A DNA stretch of 64,000 bases from CAZMZF01 sp964570765 (GCA_964570765.1 CAZMZF010000003.1:1-64000); one strand, 5' to 3'. Counted from the stretch's first letter, positions 34,601-43,094 are shown. Notes: generated by a model from the letters alone, not told the origin. Numbers and translations: made by a program.

Positions 34601-35620
34601 GGACGAATAAGCTAAAAGCTCATTTTTACGATTCCAGCGCTTCATATAAGCTTCAGAAGATATTGAGCCTGCAGAGTGATTGGTAAGCAGAAGCTCACCC
34701 TTATAGGTAGGAAGTTTCGATTTCTGCTCAGTTGACAGGTCACTAAAGAATTTGTCAGTCGGCGCTGAAACGACATGAATCCCTTTGTCGCTGGCAACGC
34801 TTTTCTCAATCCATTTCACTGACTCCTCTGTGGGTGAGCCTCCCATATCCCCTGTGCCATAATACATATATTCGCAAAAGATTCCAGCCCGGCTCCCCAG
34901 ATCAGAAATTCTTTTGGACCATTTTAGACTTTGGCTCAGATCATCTTTAACCTCAGTTCCGTAACTTCCAGGATTGAAAACCGAAACCACTGATTCGGAA
35001 TCCGGCCCTATCCAAGAGCCGATATTGAAAGGCAGGCCAACTGCCAGACCCCAGGAAAGTTTCTGGGTAGAGAACCCTTTTATACCGCAATGTACCAAGA
35101 TGGAAGGAAGCGAGGCTGGAAAACCGAAGCAATCAGGGAGCATATATTCAGAGCTGGATTTGCCAAATTCCTTTCTGAAATAATCGTTGCCATAAAGGAC
35201 CTGACGGATAATCGATTCAGGAGAAGGTACCAGGGCATCGTTTTCCTCCATAGATGAGCCGCAGGGAAACCACCTGTTTGCAGCAACATATTCTTCGAGC
35301 TTTTGATATTCCTGGAGATAATATTCCTTCATCATCCGGTATCTATTCGCCCCGCTGAAATTGAAAACGTAATGAGGATATCTCTGGAAAAGTTTGAAGT
35401 TGTCCAGCAGTGTATTTTTTACATACTTGCGGATGGTGGTCTGATAATCCCAGCGCCACTCGGTATCCAGATGGCTATATCCGATGGTATAAAGTACTGA
35501 GTCTCTGGAGAGATCAACCCTGGGTAAATTGAGAATTTCAATTCCGGTCTGGGCGGACACTGCAGACAGGATAAAATACTGCAGAAAGATCGCAATTAAG
35601 AATCTTTTCAAAGGTTTCAT
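31616..35620 (-). CDS. Secreted GH38 alpha-mannosidase with accessory C-terminal domains
   Basis: A 1334-residue exported glycosidase. A signal peptide (residues 1-23) is followed by the GH38 catalytic domain. The zinc motif H50-x-D52-x-x-W55 lies in GYSHLDTEWRW, and the nucleophile aspartate is in LPDCFGFPASLP. GGQFHDILAGT carries a further active-site His-Asp. Alpha-mannosidase middle and C-terminal beta domains follow. Near the end there is a chitobiase-type C-terminal module (IDGTEPTGNSPLYSEPFRI) and a discoidin-like F5/8 type C domain. It would trim alpha-linked mannose from glycans outside the cell. The start at 35620 is chosen because GGAGG lies just upstream; a longer frame starting 21 codons earlier lacks signal-peptide character. 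It is the last gene of a locus with an ABC sugar importer. Confidence 0.9.
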   Translation of the reverse strand: MKPLKRFLIAIFLQYFILSAVSAQTGIEILNLPRVDLSRDSVLYTIGYSHLDTEWRWDYQTTIRKYVKNTLLDNFKLFQRYPHYVFNFSGANRYRMMKEYYLQEYQKLEEYVAANRWFPCGSSMEENDALVPSPESIIRQVLYGNDYFRKEFGKSSSEYMLPDCFGFPASLPSILVHCGIKGFSTQKLSWGLAVGLPFNIGSWIGPDSESVVSVFNPGSYGTEVKDDLSQSLKWSKRISDLGSRAGIFCEYMYYGTGDMGGSPTEESVKWIEKSVASDKGIHVVSAPTDKFFSDLSTEQKSKLPTYKGELLLTNHSAGSISSEAYMKRWNRKNELLAYSSEASSVIGDYLGGISYPRNKINEAWRLVLGGQFHDILAGTCVPKAYEYSWNDELLAANQFSGVLSDAVGAVARGLDTQVKGIPLVVFNPLSIEREDVVEARITFPNVPKAVQVFDPNQREVPSQITKTEGNKITVLFLVTVPSLGFRTYDVRASETGSGMETGLKITNSALENSRYFVKVNSSGDVESIYDKSANHQLLSEPARLAFLHECPQQWPAWNMDWNDRQNPPVGYVEGPASIRIVEVGPVRVALEIKRESRRSKFVQLIRLSAGGSADQIVFYNYIDWFTQEASLKASFPLAVSNHLASYNTGVGIVQRGNNDPKKFEVPSHQWFDLTDSSGTYGVSILEDCKYGSDKPTDNVLRLTLLYTPGVRNDYKDQATQDFGKHEICYALYGHRGDWRDGNSNWQGARLNQPLLVFQTTSHKGFLGKTFSFLHLSNPDIAVTALKKGENSDEIIIRLQETKGVFSKDIKLTIAKPLISAKEVNGQEQPLAEAVIKKGELVLDMKPYHIKAFAVKLAPPSKKLSPPICQTVKLNYNADVISTNDNRSDGSFDLSGNSLPAEMLPDTIISEGIVFSLGSKTDGEKNAFSCNGQSIFLPEGKFSWVYLLAASTEDDTRGDFKLDGKPSRVSIPKWDGFIGQWDNRKWYGYRWQEWDYEWDNIFFTGLVPGYVRKGDVAYFTTHRHLKNGEDDPYSYAYLYKCKLDLPIGTKEITLPQNEKIKILAVSLAENENDATFPASTLFDTLNYNPADYERFQVCAPPKITPEFYIIEEGKSTIVSIVPADSGAAIRCTIDGTEPTGNSPLYSEPFRIDKPTTVKALALGKGKNPSPISTANYYNAYIVKGIQYLSTYSPDYPSAGDKALIDSRRGSTSYSDKAWQGSERNDLEAILDLGEKKKINQVTLGCLSDNPSWIFLPTAVEVAVSNDGKKFKIVAVETYEAPKESQGNSVKDLTVSLKEVNGRYIRIKAKNIGTLPDWHSSKGNKAWLFVDEIVVK

Positions 35621-35686
35621 CTCATTCCTCCTTTGGTTTGAAGATAAACTTTGAAAACACCAAAAAGTCAAAATTGAAACCACCCC

Positions 35687-36655
35687 TCATCTTCCTCTTA
35701 ACTGGTCAAGTAAGACTGCCAGAAGAATAACCACCCCTAATACCACCATCTGCACGTAAGAGCCTACATTCAGTAAATTCAAACCGTTTCGCAAAACCCC
35801 GATCAGCATTGCACCCAGGAATGTGCCGACGATCGAGCCTCTGCCACCAAAAAGACTCGTGCCCCCGACCACCACTGAGGCAATAACATCCATCTCATAC
35901 ATCAGTCCGGCATTCGGCTGTCCTGAATTCATGCGTGAGGCTAACAGCACTCCGCTGATAGCAGAAAGCACTCCGCAGATTAGATAGACTGACCACAGCA
36001 CCCGATTTATGTTTATGCCAGCTAGCCGTGCCGCTTCTTTGTTTCCACCCACTGCATACACATAACGACCGAATTTTGTGTGCCTGAGCACAACGAAAGC
36101 ACACAGATAAATGCACAGCATGATAAGGGTAGGAACGGGTATGCCAAATAATCTGCCGCTTCCTAAAAAGCTGAACTCCTCAGGCAAACCCCAGATCGGT
36201 CTTCCTCCCGTGTATATATATGCTCCTCCTCGCAAAATGGTCATCAAAGCCAGGGTGACGATGAATGGGGTAATATTGAATCGGGTAACAAACAGCCCAG
36301 CTAGAGATCCGGAGCATGTTCCCATTAAAATTCCAGCCAGAAGGCAGAGTGGAAACGAAAATGAGAATGGTATTCCCAGTTTCAAGATGCTGGTTACTAC
36401 CACCCCGCTGAAAGCAACCATTGCCCCAACTGAAAGGTCGATACCCGCGGTGAGAATGACAAAGGTCATCCCAGCCGCTATGATTGCAGTTATGGAGGTC
36501 TGAAGTGTCACATTCAGGATATTCTCCGCAGTGAAAAAATAAGGAGAAAAAACTGAAAAAAGAATCACCTCTAAAAGTAAAGCAGTTGATATGCCCAGAT
36601 CTCCGATTACGGCCTTGAGGCGTTTTTTTTCAGGCTGAATAGCAGTCCCGAACAT
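35687..36655 (-). CDS. Sugar ABC transporter permease (RbsC type)
   Basis: A 322-residue protein with eight to ten membrane helices of the BPD_transp_2 class. It carries ILTAGIDLSVGAMVAFSG and the cytoplasmic GGNKEAARLAGIN loop (EAA-like, contacting the ATPase), followed by ASVVVGGTSLFGGRGSI. It forms the membrane channel for a monosaccharide importer with the ATPase at 36659-38158 (3-bp gap) and the binding protein at 38155-39087. Confidence 0.93.
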   Translation of the reverse strand: MFGTAIQPEKKRLKAVIGDLGISTALLLEVILFSVFSPYFFTAENILNVTLQTSITAIIAAGMTFVILTAGIDLSVGAMVAFSGVVVTSILKLGIPFSFSFPLCLLAGILMGTCSGSLAGLFVTRFNITPFIVTLALMTILRGGAYIYTGGRPIWGLPEEFSFLGSGRLFGIPVPTLIMLCIYLCAFVVLRHTKFGRYVYAVGGNKEAARLAGININRVLWSVYLICGVLSAISGVLLASRMNSGQPNAGLMYEMDVIASVVVGGTSLFGGRGSIVGTFLGAMLIGVLRNGLNLLNVGSYVQMVVLGVVILLAVLLDQLRGR

Positions 36656-36658
36656 ATT

Positions 36659-38158
36659 CTACCCCCAACTGGTGCCAATTGCTAAGGTCATTACTCTCTC
36701 CTGGGTTGCTTCCTGACCAGAAAGTATTCCGGTTATATGCCCTTCCCACATCACGGCAAGGCGGTGACATATACCAAGTAGTTCAGGCAGGTCAGAAGAT
36801 ATAACGACGATTCCGATACCTTCCTTAACCAGCTGGTTAATCAAGTTATAAATCTCAAGTTTTACCCCAACGTCAATTCCCGCAGTAGGCTCGTCGAAAA
36901 TCAGAACCTTCGATTTTGTGAAAAGCCAGCGAGCCAGGACGACTTTCTGCCTGTTGCCTCCACTCAAGTTTTCCACTTTCTGGTTGATCGAAGGCGTTCT
37001 AATTCGCAAAGCCTGTTTAAACTTCTCGGCAACTGAATTCTCCTCAGCCTGATTGATAAAAAAACGACCTGTTACCTGGCGCAGATTTGAAAGGGAGATA
37101 TTTTCCCTGACGTTCATCTGCATTATAAGCCCGTATTTGTTTCGATCCTCTGTGAGCAAGCCGATCCCCAGGTCAATTGCCTCACGAGGTGTTCGCGCGG
37201 AGATTTCCTCCCCTTCCAAAAAGATTCTACCCTTATCTTTCGGGTCTGCACCAAATATAACCCTTGCCAGCTCGCTCCTTCCTGCTCCGACCAGACCAGC
37301 TAATCCTAAGATTTCTCCCCGATATACCGACAAGTTGATATCTTTCAAGATTCCTGAACTCAAGCCCTCTACTCGTAGAACTTCCTCACCCCGGTCAGGC
37401 TCGATCCTGGGGAACTCCTGCTCTAATTCTCGCCCCACCATCCAGCGAATTAAGTTTCTGCGGTCAGTTTCAGACACCGGGCAACTATGTATGAACTTTC
37501 CGTCGCGCAAGACTGTAAGGCGGTCACCGATCTCAAAGACCTCTTCAAGGCGGTGAGATATGTAAATGATCCCTATCCCTTCGGTTCTCAATCTGCGGAT
37601 AACTGCGAACAATCTTTTAAGTTCGTTCTGGCTAAGAGAAGTGGAGGGTTCATCCATGGCTAAAATCTTAACCTGTCTGGATAATACCCTGGCTATTTCC
37701 ACAATCTGTCTTTGCGCCATACTTAAGGAGCTTATCCTGGCTATAGTTGGAATCTCTTCTCCCAGTTGAGCAAGTATCTCCCTGGCATCTTGGTGCATTT
37801 TCTTGTGATCAACCAATGGTGACTTTCCTCTGGTGGGCTCGTTGCCCAAAAGAATATTTTCCGCTACAGAAAGCTCCGGCACAAGTTTGAATTCCTGATA
37901 GATCATGCTGATACCGTATTTCTGGGCATCCGCAGGTGAATTAAACTCAATTTCTTCCCTTTCGATAAGAATTGAGCCCGCATCCTTTTTAACGGCACCG
38001 GACAATATCTTCATCAAGGTAGATTTGCCAGCACCATTTTCTCCCAAAAGACAATGAACCTCGCCCGCATTCAGCTCGAAATTCACATCTGCCAGCGCCA
38101 CCACTCCAGGGTAGTGCTTGTAAATGCCTTTCATCTGCAAGAGAGGCAGAGCGTTCAC
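36659..38158 (-). CDS. Sugar ABC transporter ATPase with two nucleotide-binding domains (RbsA/MglA type)
   Basis: A 499-residue tandem ATPase. Domain 1 has Walker A GENGAGKST, signature SMAQRQIVEIARVLS and Walker B ILAMDEPS. Domain 2 has the degenerate Walker A GLVGAGRSELA, signature LSGGNRQKVVLARWL and Walker B LIFDEPTAGIDVG. This layout is specific to carbohydrate uptake type 2 (ribose/galactose/xylose) importers. The start overlaps the stop of the binding-protein gene by 4 bp. Confidence 0.95.
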   Translation of the reverse strand: MNALPLLQMKGIYKHYPGVVALADVNFELNAGEVHCLLGENGAGKSTLMKILSGAVKKDAGSILIEREEIEFNSPADAQKYGISMIYQEFKLVPELSVAENILLGNEPTRGKSPLVDHKKMHQDAREILAQLGEEIPTIARISSLSMAQRQIVEIARVLSRQVKILAMDEPSTSLSQNELKRLFAVIRRLRTEGIGIIYISHRLEEVFEIGDRLTVLRDGKFIHSCPVSETDRRNLIRWMVGRELEQEFPRIEPDRGEEVLRVEGLSSGILKDINLSVYRGEILGLAGLVGAGRSELARVIFGADPKDKGRIFLEGEEISARTPREAIDLGIGLLTEDRNKYGLIMQMNVRENISLSNLRQVTGRFFINQAEENSVAEKFKQALRIRTPSINQKVENLSGGNRQKVVLARWLFTKSKVLIFDEPTAGIDVGVKLEIYNLINQLVKEGIGIVVISSDLPELLGICHRLAVMWEGHITGILSGQEATQERVMTLAIGTSWG

Positions 38159-39087
38159 TTAGTGGTTTCCTTTTGCAGGGCTTCCCGGTCAACCATCCCT
38201 ACTTCCACCGGAACGATCTTCGGAACCTGGATACCGGAGAAGTAATCCTTGATTTTATCGATGGTAATCTCACCTATCTTCTTAGGATACTGGATCACGT
38301 CGGCTTTGAGTGGAGTTTCTTTCAAAATGGCATCTACTGCAGGCGGTGTGGCATCATAACCCACGATTTTGATATTGGACCGCTTAAACTGCTGGACCGC
38401 ATCCAGTACCCCCAGCGCGCAGTCGTCATTGATCGCAAAAATCCCGTCCAGGTCAGGATGAGCTTGAAGAATATCGGAGGTTACCTGCATGGCTTTATCC
38501 CGAACACCTTCACCATTCACTTCAGCCACAATTTTCAAATCGGGGTATTTCCTAATCACATCTTTAAACCCCTGAGTACGATCCAGTACTGAGGTAACAG
38601 TTGGTTGTCCGATAATGGCTACCTTCCCCCTACCATTCAGGGTCTTGGCAAGATATTCACCTGCTAATTTTCCTCCGGCGACATTGTCGGAGGCAACGTG
38701 ACAGACTATTTCACCCTCTTGAGAGGCGATATCCGCAGTGAAAACCGGAATTTTGTCTTCATTTGCCTTCCGGATAGCAGGTCCTACTCCACGCGAATCC
38801 ACCGGGCAGACGATGATCGCATCCACTTTCCGGGTTACGAAATCCTCTATCTGGGAGCTTTGTTTGCCTAAATCGAAATCACCAGCCGTGATGACTAACT
38901 TATATCCATATTTATTCGCTTGATTTTGCAGCCCCCCCTCCAGGTCTTTGTAGAAAACATGTGCCCGAGTCAAGAGAGTAACCCCTATGATTTTCTGGGA
39001 TTCTTTTTTCCTGACACATCCGCAAAATAGCATGGTCAGAACTAAGAATAATAAAACCAAGTTTTTCAGAATACAATTTTTTCTCAT
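38155..39087 (-). CDS. Sugar-binding lipoprotein of the ABC importer (RbsB type)
   Basis: A 310-residue periplasmic-binding protein. The N-terminus contains a lipobox-like LFCGC, so it is probably lipid-anchored. The mature part is a type-1 periplasmic-binding fold (IGVTLLTRAHVFYKDLEGG, VDAIIVCPVDSRGVGPAI, VASDNVAGGKLAGEYLA, GIFAINDDCALG). It would deliver a pentose or hexose to the permease. First gene of the operon, preceded by AAGGAGAG and a promoter at 39166-39193. The neighbouring mannosidase suggests mannose or a mannose-containing glycan product as the substrate, but this is inference. Confidence 0.92.
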   Translation of the reverse strand: MRKNCILKNLVLLFLVLTMLFCGCVRKKESQKIIGVTLLTRAHVFYKDLEGGLQNQANKYGYKLVITAGDFDLGKQSSQIEDFVTRKVDAIIVCPVDSRGVGPAIRKANEDKIPVFTADIASQEGEIVCHVASDNVAGGKLAGEYLAKTLNGRGKVAIIGQPTVTSVLDRTQGFKDVIRKYPDLKIVAEVNGEGVRDKAMQVTSDILQAHPDLDGIFAINDDCALGVLDAVQQFKRSNIKIVGYDATPPAVDAILKETPLKADVIQYPKKIGEITIDKIKDYFSGIQVPKIVPVEVGMVDREALQKETTK

Positions 39088-39165
39088 TTTATCTCTCCTT
39101 TTTATATTTATTCATCTTTCTGCATGTTTCCTGCTATTGGGAATTTATTCTCTAAGGTTATTTTC

Positions 39166-39193
39166 AATATAAGTTGGGCCAATCATAAGTCAA
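39166..39193 (-). promoter_or_regulatory. Promoter of the sugar importer/mannosidase operon
   Basis: On the minus strand TTGACT (39188-39193), 16 bp, TATATT (39166-39171), about 80 bp upstream of the binding-protein start. Confidence 0.55.
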
Positions 39194-39695
39194 CAGTTTT
39201 ATCGAAGGAATTGTACTTCATCAGAGCAACCAGTACATCTGAAAGATCTTCAAGTTTTACTTGATTGAGGCTTATCTTCTTTTAGATATGGGTATAAAAT
39301 GAAATAAACTGATTGCCAATCATAACTATATTTTGAATAACCCTCTACATCTGTCCTGCCCCCATCTTGCTGATGTTAGAACCTGTTTTATGAGCCAAAG
39401 AGTGTAATCTTACCCCCACCTTATTTACAGTATCTCCTTTCTTGATCACGCACAGGGTGTCAAAATATTTTAAGGTTGTTCGAAATTCTTATTTGTATTA
39501 AGAAGGTTTTTACATTGATTGATTTGCAGACCAGATTTTATTCTGGTTGACTATGCGAATCAAGAATCAGTCGAAAGAGATGTTGACCTTGCCTCTCCAC
39601 TGTCACTTAATGCACTCACACCATTTCTCTTTTTTTCATTTTGGCCAGCGCTAGAGAAAAAGAAAGATTTTGAAGTCAAAGTAAAAAAGTCGATA
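39194..39695. other. Intergenic stretch between the sugar operon and tRNA-Gln
   Basis: About 500 bp without a recognisable gene. Frames at 39519 (plus) and 39560-39853 (minus) run through the tRNA and have no family resemblance. No operator palindrome for a LacI- or ROK-type sugar repressor was found. Confidence 0.4.
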
Positions 39696-39766
39696 CTGGG
39701 GGACAGGGATTCGAACCCCGGTTTTGTGGTCCAGAGCCACACGTCCTGCCGCTGGACGATCCCCCA
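39696..39766 (-). tRNA. tRNA-Gln (anticodon CUG)
   Basis: A cloverleaf on the minus strand: acceptor TGGGGGA/TCCCCCA, discriminator G, anticodon stem TGTGG/CCACA with loop CTCTGGA (anticodon CTG), T-arm CGGGG TTCGAAT CCCTG. The U1-A72 pair and G73 are tRNA-Gln identity features. CCA is not encoded. The glnS gene lies 0.8 kb away. Confidence 0.93.
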
Positions 39767-39868
39767 GTGAATTAATATACGCTCCCTGCCGATATTATAT
39801 ATGGCTATAAAGAGCTTTTTTAAAATAAAACTTGAAACCCTTTTGTCAAGCACAATCTGTGAGGTATT

Positions 39869-40258
39869 ATGGAGGACTTAAAAAATATCCTGGTGGTAGA
39901 TAATCACCAGAACATCCTGGAACTTATCAGTAACCTTCTGCAGATGTTTAAATATCAGACCTTTTGTGCTCTGGATACCCAGACTGCCCTGAGACTTTTA
40001 AAAGAGAAAAAGGTCGATTGTATAATCACTGACGTAGAGATGCCCAAACCAGGTGGCTTTGATTTATTGAATGAGGTCAAGAGTAAATATCCACAACTCC
40101 CGGTTATAATGATCTCCTCCTATGCCAATCCCAAAATGGAAAAACAGGCAGAAGAAAGCGGAGCCTCTGGTTTTACCGCTAAACCTTTCCGGATAGAAAC
40201 CCTGCAGAAGATGATAGAGAAAGCCTTAGAAAAAACGGAAAAGGCTAAGGTCTGTTAA
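39869..40258 (+). CDS. Stand-alone receiver-domain protein (CheY-like)
   Basis: A 129-residue single receiver domain. The phospho-acceptor is D55 in CIITDVEMP, the acidic pocket is D11 with N12 in place of the usual second aspartate, the switch residue is S83/S84 and the conserved lysine is K105 in TAKPF. No output domain and no neighbouring histidine kinase. It probably relays phosphate to or from a partner encoded elsewhere. Confidence 0.9.
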   Translation: MEDLKNILVVDNHQNILELISNLLQMFKYQTFCALDTQTALRLLKEKKVDCIITDVEMPKPGGFDLLNEVKSKYPQLPVIMISSYANPKMEKQAEESGASGFTAKPFRIETLQKMIEKALEKTEKAKVC

Positions 40259-40330
40259 AAAACTCTTTTATTGAGAAGCAGGGATATATTTCAATAAATC
40301 TATACAAAACTCTTATCCTGGAGAGATGCA

Positions 40331-40356
40331 GGGGCAGGTTTCAAACCTGCCCCTAC
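40331..40356 (-). repeat. GTAG-headed REP (GGGGCAGG stem)
   Basis: Arms of 11-12 bp (GGGGCAGGTTT and complement) with a 1-nt centre, and CTAC at 40353-40356. It has the same stem as the headless copy at 10077-10105. The rest of the roughly 300-bp gap before glnS shows no gene. Confidence 0.9.
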
Positions 40357-40565
40357 CTTTATAATTTAATGACTACTGAAAGGAACCCAATTCTATAGGT
40401 AACGCACAATCATCAGATTTTCTTCTGGCGTAGAAACCTATAAAATGATATATTGATTTCGTAAAAATGTGAAAAATTAGTTACCAATACAACGAAACAC
40501 GAAATAAAAAAGGTATTAATCCAAATAGCAACAAATCAAACAACAAAAAGAAAAAGAATAGAAAT

Positions 40566-42266
40566 ATGAATATGATCAAACCAAATTCTACCAGCCCTTC
40601 CGATTTTATCCGGGAGATTATCAATGAAGACCTGAAGACCAGCAAATATAGCGGGCGGGTGCAAACCCGATTCCCTCCGGAGCCAAATGGCTATCTGCAT
40701 ATTGGACACGCCAAATCGATCTGTCTCAATTTTGGTATTGCTGCTCAATATGGAGGTCTATGCAATTTAAGATTTGACGATACTAACCCCAGCAAAGAGG
40801 AAGTCGAATATGTGGAATCGATCAAAGAAGATGTGGGATGGCTTGGGTTCGACTGGGAAGATAGAGAGTTCTATGCTTCCGATTACTTTGAACAGCTCTA
40901 CGACTTCGCTGTACAGTTAATTAAAAAAGGTAAAGCCTATGTGGATGATTTAAGTGCAGATGAAATCCGGGAAACTCGAGGTACCTTGACTGAACCCGGT
41001 AAGGAAAGCCCCTATCGTAATCGCTCAATCGAAGAAAACCTGGAGCTGTTCGAACGCATGCGCGCAAGTGAATTTCCGGATGGCTCCCGGGTTCTTCGTG
41101 CAAAAATCAATATGTCCTCTGGGAACCTGAATATGCGTGATCCAGTTATGTATCGCATCCTGCATGCCACCCATCATCGCACCGGCGATAAGTGGTGCAT
41201 TTACCCAATGTATGATTGGGCACATGGCCAGTCTGATTCTATCGAAGGTATCACTCATTCGATCTGCACACTTGAGTTTGAGGACCATCGCCCTCTGTAC
41301 GACTGGTACATAGAGCAATTGAATATCCATCATCCACAGCAAATAGAATTTGCTCGCCTGAATCTTAGCTATACAGTCTTAAGCAAGAGAAAACTTTTAC
41401 AATTGGTAAATGAAGGGCATGTCAATGGTTGGGATGACCCGCGAATGCCTACAATTTCTGGTTTTAGAAGACGTGGCTATACTCCGGAGTCAATCCGAGA
41501 CTTTTGTGAGTGTATCGGAGTTGCTAAAAGAGATAGTGTCGTGGATATCGCTTTGCTCGAACATTGCCTGCGTGAGGATTTAAACAAGCGAGCACCGCGG
41601 GTTATGGCTGTTTTGCGACCACTTAAGGTGATAATAGAAAACTATCCGGAAGAAAAGGTGGAAGAGTTAGACGCCATAAATAATCCAGAGGATGCCAGTA
41701 TGGGGAAGCGTAAGGTTCCTTTTTCGCGGGTGCTACATATCGAAAAAGATGATTTCAGAGAGGTTCCACCAAAAAACTACTTCCGTTTAGCACCCGGCCA
41801 TGAGGTTCGTCTGAAACATGCCTATATAATTAAATGTGAGCAAGTGGTTAAAGATAAAAAAACTGGTGAAATAATAGAACTGCACTGCAGTTATGACCCC
41901 GAAACTAAAAGTGGTGAACCCAAAGCTGACCGTAAAGTCAAAGCTACATTACACTGGGTCTCCTCAGCCCACGCCCTTGAAGCTGAAGTCCGTTTATTTG
42001 ACCATCTTTTCTTAATACCGGATCCAGATGAGGTGCTAGAAGGACAAGATTTTAAGGCAAATTTGAATCCGAAATCCCTGGAGGTTTTAAATTCCTGCAA
42101 ACTCGAACCAAGCCTGAAAAATGCAAAACCAAAAGATAAATATCAGTTCCTGAGATTAGGCTATTTCTGCGTGGACTCGGATTCAACTCCTGAGAAACTC
42201 ATCTTTAACCGCACCGTAACCCTGCAGGATGCCTGGGCGAAAATCGAGAAAGCACAGAAAAGATAG
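40566..42266 (+). CDS. glnS: Glutaminyl-tRNA synthetase
   Basis: A 566-residue class I synthetase. The ATP-binding HIGH is at residues 45-48 (PNGYLHIGHAKS) and the KMSKS equivalent is VLSKRKL. The GlnRS-specific segments MYDWAHGQSDSIEGITHS and CTLEFEDHRPLYDW are present, and the C-terminal two-barrel anticodon-binding domain is complete. It charges tRNA-Gln directly, so this organism does not need to rely only on the amidotransferase route. Two ATGs (40566 and 40572) are possible starts; neither has a strong ribosome-binding site. Confidence 0.96.
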   Translation: MNMIKPNSTSPSDFIREIINEDLKTSKYSGRVQTRFPPEPNGYLHIGHAKSICLNFGIAAQYGGLCNLRFDDTNPSKEEVEYVESIKEDVGWLGFDWEDREFYASDYFEQLYDFAVQLIKKGKAYVDDLSADEIRETRGTLTEPGKESPYRNRSIEENLELFERMRASEFPDGSRVLRAKINMSSGNLNMRDPVMYRILHATHHRTGDKWCIYPMYDWAHGQSDSIEGITHSICTLEFEDHRPLYDWYIEQLNIHHPQQIEFARLNLSYTVLSKRKLLQLVNEGHVNGWDDPRMPTISGFRRRGYTPESIRDFCECIGVAKRDSVVDIALLEHCLREDLNKRAPRVMAVLRPLKVIIENYPEEKVEELDAINNPEDASMGKRKVPFSRVLHIEKDDFREVPPKNYFRLAPGHEVRLKHAYIIKCEQVVKDKKTGEIIELHCSYDPETKSGEPKADRKVKATLHWVSSAHALEAEVRLFDHLFLIPDPDEVLEGQDFKANLNPKSLEVLNSCKLEPSLKNAKPKDKYQFLRLGYFCVDSDSTPEKLIFNRTVTLQDAWAKIEKAQKR

Positions 42267-42293
42267 CAGAGAGCAAGTAGCAGTTAGCAAACG

Positions 42294-42320
42294 GTAGGTA
42301 TCCGCAGGCTTTTAACCTGC
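42294..42320 (+). repeat. GTAG-headed REP after glnS
   Basis: GTAG (42294-42297), six spacer bases, then arms GCAGG/CCTGC around CTTTTAA. It is a looser member of the family with a shorter stem. Confidence 0.65.
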
Positions 42321-42405
42321 ATAAACACGGTGATCCCGCTGCATGTTATCATCAAGTGGAGGAATGGGCGGATGATGATATCCATCAAAGAACAGGAGAC
42401 AACCT

Positions 42406-42750
42406 ATGTATGAGCACAAGACACAACCACTACTTCCAAAACATCTTTACATTCGCCGCCTAATTGGGCACATACTAATTGCTGTATTGGTGATTTTTGC
42501 ATCACTATTAATTGGAATCGTCGGTTACCATTTTACCGAGGGACTCCCCTGGCTCGACTCTCTTTTGAATGCCTCGATGATCTTAGGCGGTATGGGACCG
42601 GTGAATGAGCTCCATACCAGTGGAGGTAAATTTTTTGCGTCCTTCTACTCCCTCTTTTCCGGGATTATCTTCTTAGTAACCGTAGGAATCCTTATAGCCC
42701 CAGTTGTCCATCGTTTTCTACATCGCTTGCACCTGGAGGAAAAAAACTAA
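42406..42750 (+). CDS. Small two-helix protein resembling an ion-channel pore module
   Basis: A 114-residue membrane protein with one helix at about residues 20-43, a re-entrant-like segment (WLDSLLNASMILGGMGP) and a second helix (about 74-100). The order helix, pore helix, Gly-rich filter, helix matches the Ion_trans_2 potassium-channel module, but the filter reads LGGMGP instead of TVGYGD, so potassium selectivity cannot be assumed. A good ribosome-binding site (AGGAGACAAC) is shared in sequence with the leader of the membrane-protein gene at 46029-46379. The similarity is structural inference only. Confidence 0.6.
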   Translation: MYEHKTQPLLPKHLYIRRLIGHILIAVLVIFASLLIGIVGYHFTEGLPWLDSLLNASMILGGMGPVNELHTSGGKFFASFYSLFSGIIFLVTVGILIAPVVHRFLHRLHLEEKN

Positions 42751-42755
42751 TAGAC

Positions 42756-43094
42756 ATGAAAGCAGAAATGCAAAAAACATCTCAATGCTCTTCTTTTAGC
42801 CAGAGAGTAAAGGAAATCATCAAGAAGATACCCCGGGGAAAAATCGCCACCTATGGTCAGATTGCGGTTTATGCAGGTCATCCCCGTGCCGCCCGTCAGG
42901 TTGTATGGATACTAAATTCATCCAGTCGAAAAGATAAATTACCCTGGCACAGGGTTGTTAACCGAAAAGGACAGATATCTTTGAAACCAAACTATGGTTA
43001 TGAAATTCAAAAAATGTTATTACAGAAAGAAGGTATAAAGTTTGATAAAAATGACACTATAGATTTTGAGCTTTATCTTTGGTCTCCATCTTAA
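42756..43094 (+). CDS. Alkyltransferase-like DNA repair protein (ATL)
   Basis: A 112-residue homologue of the DNA-binding domain of O6-alkylguanine-DNA methyltransferase (GKIATYGQIAVYAGHPRAARQV). The active-site PCHRV is replaced by PWHRV. Tryptophan instead of the acceptor cysteine defines ATL proteins, which bind O6-alkylguanine without repairing it and flag it for nucleotide-excision repair. It follows the channel-like gene by 5 bp and is probably cotranscribed with it. Confidence 0.93.
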   Translation: MKAEMQKTSQCSSFSQRVKEIIKKIPRGKIATYGQIAVYAGHPRAARQVVWILNSSSRKDKLPWHRVVNRKGQISLKPNYGYEIQKMLLQKEGIKFDKNDTIDFELYLWSPS

